Below, piece by piece: positions 5,000-6,222 of a stretch of DNA of 6,222 nucleotides. The position numbers and the translations under genes are program-made. The DNA comes from Gemmatimonadota bacterium (GTDB lineage Bacteria; Gemmatimonadota; Gemmatimonadetes; Longimicrobiales; Longimicrobiaceae). Location of the stretch: NCBI GenBank assembly GCA_019240375.1, contig JAFAYN010000610.1:1-6222 (forward strand). Direction: 5' to 3'. Numbering within the stretch: position 1 is the first letter of the stretch; each line of letters opens with the position of its first letter. Under the pieces are notes generated by a model that saw only the letters and a program-made list of their open reading frames with translations, made no database searches and had not been told where the DNA came from.

Positions 5000-6222
5000 G
5001 AGTGCTCCCCGGAGTGTTCGTGGGTCGATGCTCTCGTGCGCCCGGCGGTGGCGCTCGCCGGGGCGACGTCGTGCAGGCGGTGCGTGGCGCGGGTCACCTC
5101 GCGCAGCCGCTCCGCGGCCTCGCCGGTCAGCGCGCCGGCGGGGAGGCGCCACGCCCAGTTCCCGTCCACCGTCCCGGGAACGTTCATCCGTGCCTCGCTC
5201 CCCAGCCCCAGCACGTCCTGCAGCGGGACGATGGCGAAGCGGGCGCGCGAGGCGAGGACGATGCGGACCATCTCCCACCCCTCGTCCCCGGTGCCGGGGC
5301 GCACCAGCCGCCCTAGCCCCTCGCGCTCCCCCGCCGACGCGCCGTTCTCCAGCCATCCGCGCGAGGTGTCGTTGTCGTGCGTCCCGGTGTACGCCACCGA
5401 GTTCTCCACGTAGTTGGCGGGGAGGTGCGGGTTCTCGTCGTCGTCGCCGAAGGCGAACTGGAGCACCCGCATCCCCGGGAGCCCCAGCCCGTCACGCAGC
5501 GCCTCCACCTCGGGGGTGATGAGCCCCAGGTCCTCGGCGATCAGGGGGAGGTCGCCCAGCTCGCGCCGCACCGCCTCGAAGAGTGCCGTCCCCGGCCCGG
5601 GGCGCCAGGCGCCGTTCAGCGCCGTCTCCTCCGCGGCGGGGACCTCCCAGTACGCCTCGAAGCCGCGGAAGTGGTCGACCCGCACCACGTCCACCAGCTC
5701 CAGGGTACGGCGGAAGCGCTCGATCCACCAGCGGAACCCCCGCTCGCGCATCACCTCCCAGCGGTACAGTGGGTTCCCCCAGCGCTGCCCCGTCGCGCTG
5801 AAGTAGTCGGGCGGGACGCCGGACACCACCTCGGGCCGCCCCTGCTCGTCCAGGAAGAACAGCTCGGGGTGGGCCCACACGTCGGCGCTGTCGTACGCCA
5901 CGAAGATGGGGATGTCGCCGACGATCCGCACCCCCCGCGCGTGGGCGTGCGCGCGCAGCTCGCCCCACTGCCGGTCGAACAGGAACTGGGCCAGGGCGTG
6001 CCGCTCCACCGAGTCGGCCAGGCGCTCCCGCGCCTGCGCCAGCGCCCTCGGGCGGCGCAGTCGCACGCCGGGCTCCCACTCGATCCAGCAGGCGCCGCCG
6101 GTCTCGTCGCGCAGCGCCCGGAAGAGCGCGTAGTCGTCCAGCCAGGCGGCGTTGCGCGCCCGGAACGCGTCGAACGGGGCGCGCAGCTCCGGCGCCCGCC
6201 CCGCCCGGAACGCTTCCCACGC
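4996..6222 (-). CDS. malQ: 4-alpha-glucanotransferase (amylomaltase), N-terminus cut by window edge
   Basis: Glycoside hydrolase family 77 enzyme, which transfers alpha-1,4-glucan segments between maltodextrins and releases glucose, in cytoplasmic maltodextrin/glycogen metabolism. The 408 residues present (numbered from the edge) read through WLDDYALFRAL, QFLFDRQW, GDIPIFVAYDSADVW, the GVPPDYFSATGQRWGNPLYRW block, VDHFRGFEAYWEVP, LIAEDLGLITPEVE and TGTHDNDT. The catalytic set is complete: nucleophile D183 (VRVDHFRG), acid/base E230 (AEDLG) and transition-state stabiliser D283 (HDND). The spacings of 47 and 53 are close to those of Thermus amylomaltase (D293, E340, D395). With a usual length near 500 residues, roughly the first 100 lie outside the window. 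The C-terminus carries about 20 extra His/Thr/Ser/Ala-rich residues. The TGA overlaps the SDR ATG by 4 bases (ATGA), so the two genes share a transcript. Confidence 0.96.
   Translation of the reverse strand, partial: AWEAFRAGRAPELRAPFDAFRARNAAWLDDYALFRALRDETGGACWIEWEPGVRLRRPRALAQARERLADSVERHALAQFLFDRQWGELRAHAHARGVRIVGDIPIFVAYDSADVWAHPELFFLDEQGRPEVVSGVPPDYFSATGQRWGNPLYRWEVMRERGFRWWIERFRRTLELVDVVRVDHFRGFEAYWEVPAAEETALNGAWRPGPGTALFEAVRRELGDLPLIAEDLGLITPEVEALRDGLGLPGMRVLQFAFGDDDENPHLPANYVENSVAYTGTHDNDTSRGWLENGASAGEREGLGRLVRPGTGDEGWEMVRIVLASRARFAIVPLQDVLGLGSEARMNVPGTVDGNWAWRLPAGALTGEAAERLREVTRATHRLHDVAPASATAGRTRASTHEHSGEHS

Noticed and set aside
5000..5356. N-terminal extension of the SDR frame
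   Set aside because: It overlaps the conserved C-terminal part of malQ out of frame. The SDR nucleotide-binding fold starts right after the ATG at 4999.
1..6222. Search for tRNA, rRNA, CRISPR arrays, insertion sequences, integrases or a defence system
   Set aside because: None seen on either strand. The CPBP (Abi-related) family name alone is not evidence of phage defence.

Overview
The window is a high-GC bacterial chromosome segment of about 6.2 kb. Hand counts of single 60-base lines give about 82% GC at 5041-5100 in the flanks. In the middle they give 58% (2461-2520), 50% (2881-2940) and 42% (3901-3960). The strongly GC-ending codons, weak Shine-Dalgarno sites and TAGATT-like -10 box would fit a Gemmatimonadota/Longimicrobium-type or myxobacterial genome. 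That placement is a low-confidence impression, because no taxonomic marker gene is present.

Layout: (1) 1-803, minus strand: a metallo-beta-lactamase-fold hydrolase, cut by the left edge. It is divergent from (2) 918-1853, plus strand: an intact CPBP-family intramembrane protease. (3) 1882-3723, minus strand: a lower-GC three-gene set, in transcription order a proline-linker lipoprotein, a 98-residue three-helix membrane protein and a secreted DUF2059 protein. A sigma70-like promoter lies upstream of the lipoprotein, and hairpins lie in its leader and in the last intercistronic gap. (4) 3724-4291: no intact gene. It holds the leader and promoter of the set, an AT-rich stretch, a truncated tail of a second CPBP protease (3994-4089) and a repeat-bearing spacer. 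(5) 4292-4999, minus strand: an SDR oxidoreductase, translationally coupled by an ATGA overlap to (6) 4996-6222, minus strand: MalQ 4-alpha-glucanotransferase, cut by the right edge.

MalQ disproportionates maltodextrins in the cytoplasm; the co-transcribed SDR has no visible metabolic link to it. The lipoprotein, membrane protein and DUF2059 protein are all predicted to be exported or membrane-bound, so they may form an envelope module of unknown function.

The main point of interest is structural. The low-GC segment sits between two convergent GC-rich genes (CPBP and SDR). The 3' ends of both neighbours shift to AT-ending codons, and a diverged second CPBP C-terminus lies on the far side. 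This looks like a past insertion or recombination event at a convergent intergenic site. I see no transposase, integrase, CRISPR array, RNA gene or recognisable defence system.
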